A stretch of 64,000 nt of DNA, taken from Rhodoferax sp. GTDB taxonomy: Bacteria; Pseudomonadota; Gammaproteobacteria; Burkholderiales; Burkholderiaceae_C. The notes beneath the pieces are model-generated. The model had not been told where the DNA came from. It made no database searches and saw only the letters and a program-made list of their open reading frames with translations. Every line of letters begins with the position of its first letter. Within the stretch, counting starts at the first letter, position 1. The translations under genes were made by a program, and so were the position numbers. Below, in pieces: positions 56,058 to 64,000 of the stretch. Where the stretch lies: the NCBI GenBank assembly GCA_029866205.1, contig JARWZT010000003.1:62001-126000 (forward strand), in the 5' to 3' direction.

Positions 56058-56899
56058 ACCCCTTGGGCCCTGAAGTCTTAGGGTCCCCTGAAGTGTCGAC
56101 CCGGCCCCGCTTGATCGTGACCCGTCCAGCCAAGGAGGCGCAGGCCTGGGTGGCTGATTTGCGTGGACTCGGCTTTGATGCGCTGGCCTTGCCTCTCATC
56201 ACGATTTGTCCGATGACTGAAATCACCGCTCTTACGGAGGCCTGGCAGGGCCTCGCGTCCTTTGATGCGGTCATGTTTGTGAGCGGCAATGCCGTTAGCC
56301 ATTTTTTTGACCAACGCCCCGGCGCCCTGTCAAACCCCTTTGCCCACGCGGGCGCGGCACCCAGGGCTTGGGTGACCGGCCCGGCCAGCCGGAGCGCCTT
56401 GCTTGCCTGCGGCGTGCCGACCGGCGCGATCGATTGCCCATCGTCTGACAGCGGGCAGTTTGATTCAGAGGCGCTGTGGCGCCTGGTGCGCCACCGGGTG
56501 GTGCCTGGCTACCGGGTACTGGTCGTGCGTGGCCGGGCCGAGCGCGCAGAACCGTCGCCTCAGGGCGTGGGGCGCGACTGGTTTGCCCAGCAGATTGAGG
56601 CGGCGGGCGGCTCCGTAACTTTTGTGGTGGCCTATGAGCGACGTGCGCCCGCCTGGGACCACGCACAGCGCGAATGGGTCGCTCGGGCCGCATGTGACGG
56701 ATCCGTCTGGATCTTTAGCAGCGCCGAAGCCCTGGGTTACCTCGCCCAATGCGCACCGCAGCAAAGCTGGGCGCAGTCCCGGGCCATTGCGACCCATCCA
56801 CGGATTGCCGAGGCCGCCCGTAAGGCCGGTTTTGGCCGGGTGCAGGAGTCGCGGCCCTTGCTGCCCGAGGTAGTGGCGTCGATAGAATCCAACACATGA
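56054..56899 (+). CDS. hemD: Uroporphyrinogen-III synthase
   Basis: HemD closes and inverts ring D of hydroxymethylbilane. The 281-residue protein is of the weakly conserved HemD type: [33 protein letters not shown] at the start, [13 protein letters not shown] and [14 protein letters not shown] in the two alpha/beta lobes. The start is TTG at 56054, overlapping the hemC stop (TTGA). Its stop overlaps the hemX ATG. Identification rests on motifs plus position. Confidence 0.92.
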   Translation: MNPLGPEVLGSPEVSTRPRLIVTRPAKEAQAWVADLRGLGFDALALPLITICPMTEITALTEAWQGLASFDAVMFVSGNAVSHFFDQRPGALSNPFAHAGAAPRAWVTGPASRSALLACGVPTGAIDCPSSDSGQFDSEALWRLVRHRVVPGYRVLVVRGRAERAEPSPQGVGRDWFAQQIEAAGGSVTFVVAYERRAPAWDHAQREWVARAACDGSVWIFSSAEALGYLAQCAPQQSWAQSRAIATHPRIAEAARKAGFGRVQESRPLLPEVVASIESNT

Positions 56900-57948
56900 C
56901 TACAGCCTCCGCCGAAGCGCCTGAATCTCCACCCGTTGCGCCCGCTGCGTTGGGAGGGTCCGAACTCCACCGGCCAAGCGGATGGTTGTTGCGCACCAGT
57001 GCCGCGGTGGCCGTCGTGGCGCTGGTCGCCTGTGTGCTCCTGTGGCAAAAAGTGACCTCAATGCAAGAGCAGTTGGCCCACCAAAGTGCAGACGCCGTGG
57101 GGCAGGCCAGTGAGGCAAAAAGCAGCGCGCGCCAGGCACAAGATCTCGCTTTGGAGACGGCGGCCAAGCTAGCAGTCACCGATGCCAAGTTGGCGGAAGT
57201 GGGCTTGCAGCGTACGCAGGTCGAAGAATTGATCCAGAGCCTGTCACGCTCCCGGGACGAAAATCTGGTGGCAGACATTGACTCTGCCATTCGTTTGGCC
57301 CAGCAGCAATCTCAGCTTACCGGAAGCATCGATCCTCTGTTGTCGGCACTCAAGACGGCGGAGACCCGATTGGCGCGCACAGCGCAGCCCCGCCTCGCGC
57401 CCTTGCAACGCGCCATTGCCCGTGATGTGGCACGTATCCAGGCCACGCCGCTGTCCGACACGCCGACCTTGCTCTTGCAGTTGGATGAGCTCACGCTGAT
57501 GGCGGACGACTTGCCGATCGCCAACGCGATCGAACCGGGGCGCCCCAGCGAGACGCTCGCGCGCAAGCCCCAAGAGGCGATCTCGGTCTGGTGGCTGCGC
57601 ATTTGGGCTGAGCTGCAAGCCGATGTGAAAGACTTGGTCCGTGTCAGCAAGATCTCGGAGCCTGAGGCTGCACTTTTGTCGCCTGAACAATCATTCTTCC
57701 TGCGCGAGAACTTCAAGTTGCGCATCCTGAATGCCCGGCTGGGCCTGATGTCGCGGCAGATTGACCCTGCCCGGGGCGATCTGGCGACAGCGTCGGTGGT
57801 GCTGTCCCGCTACTTTGCGCCGGGTGCGCGCAAGACACAGTTGGCGGCGGCCTTGTTGCTCCAGGTTCAGGCCAAGATGCGCTTGCTGGAGGTGCCACGC
57901 GTTGACGAGACGCTGGCCGCCCTCTCCACTGCCGTGGCGGGACGCTAA
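56896..57948 (+). CDS. hemX: HemX family membrane protein
   Basis: The 350-residue protein has a Pro-rich cytoplasmic N-terminus, one membrane segment (about residues 34-52, SAAVAVVALVACVLLWQKV) and a coiled-coil-rich periplasmic part (QEQLAHQSADAVGQASEAKSSARQAQDLALETAAKL). It belongs to the family annotated as uroporphyrin-III C-methyltransferase HemX, but it has no methyltransferase domain. It is probably a helper of heme synthesis; the exact role is unknown. It overlaps hemD and precedes hemY by 3 bases. Confidence 0.88.
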   Translation: MTTASAEAPESPPVAPAALGGSELHRPSGWLLRTSAAVAVVALVACVLLWQKVTSMQEQLAHQSADAVGQASEAKSSARQAQDLALETAAKLAVTDAKLAEVGLQRTQVEELIQSLSRSRDENLVADIDSAIRLAQQQSQLTGSIDPLLSALKTAETRLARTAQPRLAPLQRAIARDVARIQATPLSDTPTLLLQLDELTLMADDLPIANAIEPGRPSETLARKPQEAISVWWLRIWAELQADVKDLVRVSKISEPEAALLSPEQSFFLRENFKLRILNARLGLMSRQIDPARGDLATASVVLSRYFAPGARKTQLAAALLLQVQAKMRLLEVPRVDETLAALSTAVAGR

Positions 57949-57951
57949 GCC

Positions 57952-59184
57952 ATGCGCGCAGTTTTCTGGCTCATGGCGCTGTTTGGCGTAGCGGCGGCCA
58001 GCGCTTTGTTTGCGGCTGGGAACCCGGGCACCGTGACTTTGTTTTGGCCGCCTTATCGCATTGATGTGTCGCTCAACCTGGTGCTGCTTGTATTGGCTGC
58101 AAGCTTTGTGCTGCTCCACTTGGCGCTGCGGGGGTTCTCGGCTTTTGCCAGCATTCCGGCCCAGGCCCGGCGCTGGCGCATGCAACAACGCGAACGCCTC
58201 GTGCACGCGTCCTTGGTCGATGCATTGGTCCACTTGGTGGCGGGGCGTTTTGTGCGATCCCGCAGGGCCGCCGAACACGCGCTGGCGCTGCAGGTTGCGG
58301 CCGACGGCGAGGAAGATTCAGCGCGAAGCGCGGCCCGATTGCAGGCGATGCTGCACTTGGTGGCCGCAGAAAGTGCCCATGCCTTGCAAGACCGTACCGT
58401 GCGCGATAGCCACTTCCAGCAGGCCAGCGAGGCTTTGCGCAACCCGGACGTGGCCAGCACGCAAGAGGGCTTTTTCTTGCGCGCCGCACGCTGGGCGCTG
58501 GATGACCACGATGCAGGCTCGGCCATGCAATGGCTGGACCGTTTGCCCCAAGGTGCCGCTCGCCGTACCGTGGCCCTGCGTTTGCGCTTTCGCGTGGCGC
58601 GCATGCAAGGCAAAACCGCGCTGGCGCTGGAAACCGTGCGCCTGCTCGTCAAGCACCGCGCCATGCCCAAAAACAATGGAGCGAGTTTGTCCAAAGCGCT
58701 GGCTCTGGAATTGGTGTCTGCGGCCAAAGACCCAAGCCAGGTCGCTCAGGCCTGGGCGACCTTGGAAGCGTCTGAACGCGCCATGACGGATGTGGCCTTG
58801 GGCGCAGCCCGCCATTGGCTGACCTTGGGTGGCGACGCGGCCCAGTCGCGCCTGTGGTTGTTGCCGGTGTGGGAACGCATGGTTCATCAGCCCCATGAAT
58901 TGACGCAGGCCCAGCGCAGGCAATTGGTGCGGGCCATTGAAAGCGGATTTGCCCAGCAAGACGGGACGCCTGACGCCGCTTGGCTGGCCCGCATTGAATC
59001 GGCCCAAAAGGCCGACCCGCGGGACGCCCTGTTGCAATACCTGGCGGGTGTGATGTGTGCACGCTTGGGTCTGTGGGGCAAGGCGCAGCACTTGTTTCGC
59101 CAGTCGGTCGCGATCACCAGCGACCTTGAAATCAAACGGGATGCACAACGCGCGCTCGACGCCGTGGTGCAGCGCCAGAACTAA
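57952..59184 (+). CDS. hemY: HemY family protein (TPR-containing membrane protein)
   Basis: The 410-residue product has two N-terminal membrane segments (MRAVFWLMALFGVAAASALFAA and about 44-62). The motif NPGTVTLFWPPYRIDVSLNLVLL between them is typical of proteobacterial HemY. A helical TPR-like domain follows (about 85-400). It is not the oxidase also called HemY in Bacillus. It completes the hemCDXY cluster and probably scaffolds late heme synthesis; direct activity is unknown. Confidence 0.9.
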   Translation: MRAVFWLMALFGVAAASALFAAGNPGTVTLFWPPYRIDVSLNLVLLVLAASFVLLHLALRGFSAFASIPAQARRWRMQQRERLVHASLVDALVHLVAGRFVRSRRAAEHALALQVAADGEEDSARSAARLQAMLHLVAAESAHALQDRTVRDSHFQQASEALRNPDVASTQEGFFLRAARWALDDHDAGSAMQWLDRLPQGAARRTVALRLRFRVARMQGKTALALETVRLLVKHRAMPKNNGASLSKALALELVSAAKDPSQVAQAWATLEASERAMTDVALGAARHWLTLGGDAAQSRLWLLPVWERMVHQPHELTQAQRRQLVRAIESGFAQQDGTPDAAWLARIESAQKADPRDALLQYLAGVMCARLGLWGKAQHLFRQSVAITSDLEIKRDAQRALDAVVQRQN

Positions 59185-59260
59185 GGCGCAGTCCGACATT
59201 TTCTGCAGACGGTTTCGTCTGAGGCTTTCTTCAGGGGAGCGCCATTGCGGGATCCGCAAA

Positions 59261-59288
59261 AATAAAGGGCACCGAGGTGCCCTTTATT
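59261..59288. terminator. Bidirectional terminator between hemY and rne
   Basis: AATAAAGGGCACC (59261-59273) pairs with GGTGCCCTTTATT (59276-59288). The AT-rich flanks let it act in both directions for the convergent hemY and rne transcripts. Confidence 0.85.
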
Positions 59289-59321
59289 CATGCACCGGCA
59301 TGACCGGTGCGCAGCCAGTGC

Positions 59322-62300
59322 TTACTCTCCCGAGGGCAGGTCCGGCTTGGCCAGATCACGCTTGGTCTCGACCAAGACCAGTGGCCCTTCCTGGATTTGC
59401 ACCGGTGCGGGGCGCTCGCGGGGGGTGTGAACCACCGGTGCCTCGGCAGCAATGGCGGCCTGAACGGCGGCAATACGCGCTGGGTCGGAGTTCACCCACT
59501 GCAACCCGGAGGTTTGAGCTACCGCTTGCAAGTCATCCATGGGCAGCGCAAAACCTGAGACCTTGGGCATGCCGCTGGACGCAGGTGATGGGCTGACAGC
59601 GACAGCAGCGGCTTTTGCCGGTGCGGTCGCGGCCGGGGCTTGCAGCGGTGCGGCGACCGGTGCTTCAGCCAGCGGCGCTGCCTGTTCGGCTGCCACAGGT
59701 GCTGGTTCTGCTGCGATTTTTTCAGCGGGTGTAGGCGATGACACGGCCACAGGGGCTGGTACAGCCGCCTCGGTCACGACCGGTGCCGCTGCGGGCTGGG
59801 TAAAGTAGGAAGCGCGCACCACGTGCTCGACTTCTTGAACTTCCTGGTCTTGGGACGCTCCAGTTTGCGGTGCCGCATCCGTACGCTCACCCCGCTCGCT
59901 ACGGCCACCTCGCTCGCCGCGGTCACGGCCATAGCGGTCACGCGAACGACGTTGGCCCGATTCACGACCCTCTTGCCCCTCGGGGGTGCCGACTGTGGCT
60001 TCCGCAGTGCCTGCTGCATCGGGTGCAGCGCTTGCTGGGGCTTCCATGCTGCCGTCTTCGGCGCGCGGGCCACGGTCATTGCGGCGTCCGCGTCCGCCCC
60101 GTGAGCGGCCCTCACGCGGTTCACGCTCGGCGCTCACGCCGTCAGTACCCGTCGCCTCTCCTGTGCTTTCTGTGCCGCGTTCCTGGCGTGCGGTGCCATC
60201 GGCGCGTTCGCCGGATTCATTGCGCTCATTGCTTCGGTCACCGCCACGACCCCGTCCGCCACGCTCCCCGCGGGGTGCGCGCTCCTGGCGGGGCGCGTCA
60301 CCTTCAGCAGGCATGGCCAGCAGGTCTGCGTCAGTGCCCATGGGCTTGCCTTCTTGGTCAAAGCGTTCGCGTTGTGCGCTGCGGTCGCCCGTACCTGCGC
60401 GCTCGCCGTTGCGGCCACGGCCACCGCGGCCACCGCGCTCGCCGCGTTCACCATTGCGGCCTTCGCCACGCCCGTCCACGCGGGCTTCGCCCCGGCCTGC
60501 CTCGCTGCGGGGGCCACGGCTCTCGCCACCCCGTCCGCCGCGACCGCTTTCACGGCCACCTTCGCGACCACCTTCCCGTGTGCCGCGGCCATCGCGACGT
60601 TCGTCGGTTTTGGCGGCAGGTGCCGCGACCACCGGAGCGGGTACGCTCGGCGGTGCCGAGAACAGCCCTTTGATCCAGCCGAAAAATCCTGCCGATGCAG
60701 GTGTCGCTGGCACCGGCGCGGCGGCGGGCGCCACAGGCTTGGCGACCGCCGGTGCTACCGGGGCAGCCTCGGCTTTGACCGGCGCTTGCGGCGCTGGCGC
60801 ATCAGGCAGCACGCCTTTGATGATGGGCGTTTGCTTGTTGGTAGGCTCTTGTGAGCGGCGCGTCACGCCAGTCGCTTCTTCCATATCGTCCGCCATTTTG
60901 TAGCTGGCTTCGATGTGGTCCAGGCGCGGGTCGTCGTGCTTCAGGCGCTCGAGCTTGTAATTGGGTGTTTCCAGCGTCTTGTTGGGCACCATCAGCACAT
61001 TGATGCGCTGCTTGAGCTCAATCTTGGCGATTTCGGTGCGCTTTTCGTTCAGCAGGAAGGACGCTACGTCCACTGGCACCTGGCACAGCACCGATGCGGT
61101 GTTGTCTTTGAGCGACTCTTCCTGAATGATCCGCAGAATCTGCAGTGCGCTGGATTCGGTGTCACGGATGTGGCCAGAACCACCGCAACGCGGGCAGGGG
61201 ATGGACGCACCTTCGGAAAGGGCCGGGCGCAGGCGCTGCCGGCTCATTTCCATCAGGCCGAACTTGCTGATGGTGCCAAATTGCACGCGGGCACGGTCCT
61301 GGCGCAGGGCATCGCGCAGGCGGCTTTCCACCTCGCGGCGGTTGCGGCTTTCTTCCATGTCGATAAAGTCGATCACGATCAGGCCGCCCAGGTCGCGCAA
61401 TCGCATCTGGCGCGCCACTTCGTCGGCGGCTTCCAGGTTGGTGCGGGTCGCGGTCTCTTCGATATCGCCGCCCTTGATGGCGCGTGCCGAGTTCACGTCC
61501 ACGCTCACGAGCGCTTCGGTGTGGTCGATCACGATGGCGCCGCCGGAGGGCAGTTGCACGGTGCGGGCATAGGCCGATTCGATCTGGTGCTCAATCTGGA
61601 AGCGGCTGAACAGCGGCGCGTCGTCACGGTAGCGCTTCACGCGGGCGGCGTGCTCGGGCATGACGTGGGCCATGAACTGCTGCGCTTGCTCGTACACGTC
61701 GTCGGTGTCGATCAGGATGTCGCCAATGTCGTGGTTGAAGTAGTCACGAATGGCGCGGATCACCAAGCTTGACTCTTGGTAAATCAGGTACGCGCCCTTG
61801 CCGCCTTTGGAGGCACCGTCGATGGCGTTCCAGAGCTTGAGCAGGTAGTTCAGGTCCCATTGCAGCTCAGGCGCGCTGCGCCCGATGCCGGCGGTGCGGG
61901 CAATGATGGACATGCCGTTGGGGTATTCGAGCTGGTCGAGCGCCTCTTTCAGGTCGGCTCGGTCATCGCCCTCGATGCGGCGGCTCACGCCACCGCCACG
62001 GGGGTTGTTGGGCATCAGCACCACGTAGCGACCGGCGAGCGACACAAAGGTGGTCAGCGCCGCGCCTTTGTTGCCGCGCTCTTCTTTTTCAACCTGAACC
62101 AGAAGTTCCTGGCCTTCCCGGATGGCGTCCTGGATGCGGGCGTTGTTGACGGCTACGCCTTGCTGGAAATACTGTTTGGAAATTTCCTTGAAGGGCAAAA
62201 AGCCATGGCGGTCTTCACCGTAGTCCACAAAGCAGGCTTCAAGTGAGGGCTCAACGCGCGTCACGACGGCCTTGTAGATGTTGCCCTTGCGCTGTTCGCG

Positions 62301-62399
62301 CCCTTCGATTTCGATTTCGTAGTCGAGGAGTTTTTGTCCGTCGACGATGGCCAAGCGGCGTTCTTCAGCCTGCGTGGCGTTGATAAGCATCCGTTTCAT
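59322..62399 (-). CDS. rne: Ribonuclease E
   Basis: RNase E is the main endonuclease of mRNA decay and rRNA/tRNA processing. The 1025-residue product has the N-terminal catalytic half: RNase H-like start [13 protein letters not shown], an S1 domain (about 36-120), the 5' sensor/DNase I-like part with [14 protein letters not shown] and [13 protein letters not shown] (Mg-binding Asp), and the Zn-link CPRCGGSG. From about residue 540 the C-terminal half is disordered, with Ala/Pro and Arg/Gly/Glu-rich tracts ([12 protein letters not shown]) that bind RNA and partners. The ATG at 62399 has AAGGA 8 bases upstream. Confidence 0.96.
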   Translation of the reverse strand: MKRMLINATQAEERRLAIVDGQKLLDYEIEIEGREQRKGNIYKAVVTRVEPSLEACFVDYGEDRHGFLPFKEISKQYFQQGVAVNNARIQDAIREGQELLVQVEKEERGNKGAALTTFVSLAGRYVVLMPNNPRGGGVSRRIEGDDRADLKEALDQLEYPNGMSIIARTAGIGRSAPELQWDLNYLLKLWNAIDGASKGGKGAYLIYQESSLVIRAIRDYFNHDIGDILIDTDDVYEQAQQFMAHVMPEHAARVKRYRDDAPLFSRFQIEHQIESAYARTVQLPSGGAIVIDHTEALVSVDVNSARAIKGGDIEETATRTNLEAADEVARQMRLRDLGGLIVIDFIDMEESRNRREVESRLRDALRQDRARVQFGTISKFGLMEMSRQRLRPALSEGASIPCPRCGGSGHIRDTESSALQILRIIQEESLKDNTASVLCQVPVDVASFLLNEKRTEIAKIELKQRINVLMVPNKTLETPNYKLERLKHDDPRLDHIEASYKMADDMEEATGVTRRSQEPTNKQTPIIKGVLPDAPAPQAPVKAEAAPVAPAVAKPVAPAAAPVPATPASAGFFGWIKGLFSAPPSVPAPVVAAPAAKTDERRDGRGTREGGREGGRESGRGGRGGESRGPRSEAGRGEARVDGRGEGRNGERGERGGRGGRGRNGERAGTGDRSAQRERFDQEGKPMGTDADLLAMPAEGDAPRQERAPRGERGGRGRGGDRSNERNESGERADGTARQERGTESTGEATGTDGVSAEREPREGRSRGGRGRRNDRGPRAEDGSMEAPASAAPDAAGTAEATVGTPEGQEGRESGQRRSRDRYGRDRGERGGRSERGERTDAAPQTGASQDQEVQEVEHVVRASYFTQPAAAPVVTEAAVPAPVAVSSPTPAEKIAAEPAPVAAEQAAPLAEAPVAAPLQAPAATAPAKAAAVAVSPSPASSGMPKVSGFALPMDDLQAVAQTSGLQWVNSDPARIAAVQAAIAAEAPVVHTPRERPAPVQIQEGPLVLVETKRDLAKPDLPSGE

Positions 62400-62911
62400 G
62401 GAGTGCATCCTTTTCAGTTGTCAGTTGCCCAAAATGGGCCAACGATGCCTGAACCGAAAAACTGAACTGAGGAGGAATTGCCGGAGAACTTCGATTCACA
62501 CGAGGTGTCGAAGCGTAGGCGCAGGGATGGGGACGAGGGGATGGATTCGGGTTGTTGCAGCCTGACAAACAGCACTGGGTGCTCCGCAGCCGGCCGGCAA
62601 TGCCTCAAACGCGCCGACAAACGGAGCGCAAACGCTCCGCAGGCACAGGTTTTTCAAGGGCTTCAACACAAATGTCTCGTTTCATTCCATTCTCAGACCG
62701 AGCGGGTCTGGGAATTTGGGGTATTCCGTATCAGGGGTTCAATTCTTCGGCTTGACCGTGATGTGTGCTGGCCACCAACCGCAACTGGCGGGTGATTTGC
62801 AAGCAATGCAGCAAGGCGGCATCGACCGGCTAGCGAGGCTGTTTGTGGGGGGTGGACTAAACTCCAACCAAATCAACCACTTACGGCAAAACGCTAGTGA
62901 AACACATTATA
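62400..62911 (-). promoter_or_regulatory. Long rne leader and rne-rluC control region
   Basis: About 500 bases precede rne with no supported gene. On the minus strand a perfect TATAAT lies at 62906-62911 (no good -35 seen), which would give a leader of nearly 500 bases. A perfect hairpin CGGAGCG-CAAA-CGCTCCG sits at 62622-62639, and a CCGGCCGG palindrome at about 62590. E. coli rne has a structured autoregulatory leader of 361 nt, so the same role is likely. Confidence 0.5.
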
Positions 62912-64000
62912 GGGGTCAACGCCGCCGAGCCGATGGCTGCTTCCCCAGCAGGGTCGGGTGGTGCGGTGCGCTGGCTCACGGTGGATGAAAACAGCGCAGA
63001 CCAGCGCCTGGACAACTACCTCATGCGGGAACTGAAGGGTGTGCCCAAAACCCATATTTACCGGATCATACGCAGCGGCGAGGTGCGGGTCAACAAAGGC
63101 CGTGCCAGCGCCGACACCCGCTTGCAGGTGGGCGATGTGTTACGCCTGCCGCCAGTGCGCCTTTCCGAGCGAGCGGCCGACAAGGCCCAAGCCATGGCGG
63201 ACGTCGTCGCACACCACGTTCCGGCCAAGAACTTTGCCGTGTTGTTTGAAGACGCGCACTTTCTCGCCATCGACAAACCCGCCGGCGTGGCGGTGCATGG
63301 CGGTTCGGGTGTGAGTTTTGGCGTGATTGAGCAATTGCGGATGGCCCGACCCCAAGCCCCGTTTCTGGAGTTGGTACACCGTCTGGACCGCGAAACCAGC
63401 GGAATTTTGCTGGTCGCCAAGAAGCGAAGCGCACTCAAACATCTGCAGTCCCAGTTTCGCGACCGGGAGACCGGAAAAACCTATCTGGCGCTGACGCTAG
63501 GCCAGTGGCCGAGCAACAAAAAGGTGCTGGACAAGCCCCTGCACAAGTATTTGCTGGACACCGAGGGTGGTAAAGGTGAGGGCGAGCGCCGCGTCAGAGT
63601 GGTGTCCAAAGACGACCCCAATGGCATGCCCTCACTGACTTTGGTGAAAGTCAACTGCACGACGGCCCAGGGCGCGCCGCAGCCCTATTCACTGCTGGAA
63701 GTCACAATCAAAACCGGCCGGACCCACCAGATCCGGGTGCACCTGGCCTCGGAGGGGATGCCTATTGTGGGCGACGACAAGTATGGTGACTTTGAGCGCA
63801 ACAAGGCCTTGGCGCGCGCAACCGGGGCGCAATCGCTCAAACGCATGTTTTTGCATGCCTGGCGCTTGCAATGCGACCACCCGGCGACCGGTCAGCGTGT
63901 GGAGTTGCAAGCGCCGCCGCCACCTGAGCTGGCTGCGTTTCTGCAGGCCGTTTTGCCCGCCGCACGCATTGCCATCCCCGCTCCTTTGGCAACACCCGCC
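62897..64000 (+). CDS. rluC: Ribosomal large subunit pseudouridine synthase C (3' end outside window)
   Basis: RluC converts uridines of 23S rRNA (955, 2504 and 2580 in E. coli) to pseudouridine. The visible 368 codons show an S4 domain (RLDNYLMRELKGVPKTHIYRIIRSGEVRVNKG) and the catalytic motif ELVHRLDRETSGILLVAKK with its Asp. Also present are KTYLALTLGQWP and the GRTHQIRVHLASEGMPIVGDDKYGD substrate loop. GTG at 62897 is taken as start; ATG at 62933 is an alternative that would leave the -10-like CATTAT just upstream. No stop is reached before the window ends. Confidence 0.93.
   Translation, partial: MKHIIGVNAAEPMAASPAGSGGAVRWLTVDENSADQRLDNYLMRELKGVPKTHIYRIIRSGEVRVNKGRASADTRLQVGDVLRLPPVRLSERAADKAQAMADVVAHHVPAKNFAVLFEDAHFLAIDKPAGVAVHGGSGVSFGVIEQLRMARPQAPFLELVHRLDRETSGILLVAKKRSALKHLQSQFRDRETGKTYLALTLGQWPSNKKVLDKPLHKYLLDTEGGKGEGERRVRVVSKDDPNGMPSLTLVKVNCTTAQGAPQPYSLLEVTIKTGRTHQIRVHLASEGMPIVGDDKYGDFERNKALARATGAQSLKRMFLHAWRLQCDHPATGQRVELQAPPPPELAAFLQAVLPAARIAIPAPLATPA

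Noticed and set aside
59870-60903. Plus-strand Arg/Pro-rich frames opposite the rne tail
   Set aside because: Antisense translation of RGG-type repeats; not a real protein pattern.
1-64000. tRNA, rRNA, insertion sequence, phage or integrative element
   Set aside because: I looked through all intergenic gaps and saw no cloverleaf, transposase, terminal inverted repeats or att duplication. A dedicated scan could still find a missed tRNA.

Overview
The window looks like a chromosomal segment of a Burkholderiales bacterium, most likely family Comamonadaceae (Rhodoferax/Polaromonas-like). This is inferred from gene order, protein style and high GC; I could not run a taxonomic search. It is mostly conserved core genome. 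I see no insertion sequence, integrase, CRISPR array, rRNA or tRNA. One small RNA, the 4.5S signal recognition particle RNA, is recognisable.

Layout. (1) 1-11.3 kb is a phosphate/polyphosphate block: the 3' part of ppk1, sixA, a histone-H1-like gene and ppx, then a FAS1 lipoprotein gene divergent from pstSCAB-phoU-phoB-phoR. Two Pho-box-like sites, one per strand, lie between the FAS1 gene and pstS. (2) 11.3-20.4 kb holds a membrane GT-C-like protein, rpmE, rho, trxA, a TIGR03862-type flavoprotein, the 4.5S RNA gene, and dnaX-ybaB-recR followed by a MAPEG protein. dnaX carries an A9 slippage site. (3) 20.5-26.2 kb, minus strand, holds an NHL-propeller lipoprotein, leuB, leuD, an entericidin-like lipopeptide gene and leuC. 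(4) 26.3-37.2 kb is a TCA-cycle island. gltA-sdhE-sdhB-sdhA-sdhD-sdhC and a GntR/UTRA regulator are on the minus strand; mdh, a CitE-like gene and acnB are on the plus strand. The shared control region is full of inverted and direct repeats. (5) 37.3-50.4 kb holds rpmG-rpmB, a family-4 glycosyltransferase and a single 11.2-kb gene for a 3737-residue RTX-type protein with an N-terminal DUF4347 domain. (6) 50.6-59.2 kb holds argH and ppc (minus), then hemC-hemD-hemX-hemY (plus). ppc carries an in-frame insertion of what looks like a dispersed repeat. (7) 59.3-64 kb holds rne with a long leader, divergent from rluC, which runs off the right edge.

How it fits together. PstSCAB imports phosphate and, with PhoU, signals to PhoR/PhoB. 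Ppk and Ppx make and degrade the polyphosphate store, and the H1-like protein is a candidate link between polyphosphate and the nucleoid. The TCA island supplies citrate synthase, aconitase, succinate dehydrogenase and malate dehydrogenase, probably under its resident GntR regulator. PPC replenishes oxaloacetate. The leu and hem clusters draw on the same central metabolism.

Most notable: the A9 dnaX slippage site with stops in both alternative frames; the H1-like gene inside the polyphosphate cluster; the 31-residue insertion in PPC; the mosaic RTX giant with large internal duplications and a possible His-Cys dyad; and the repeat-rich mdh/gntR control region.
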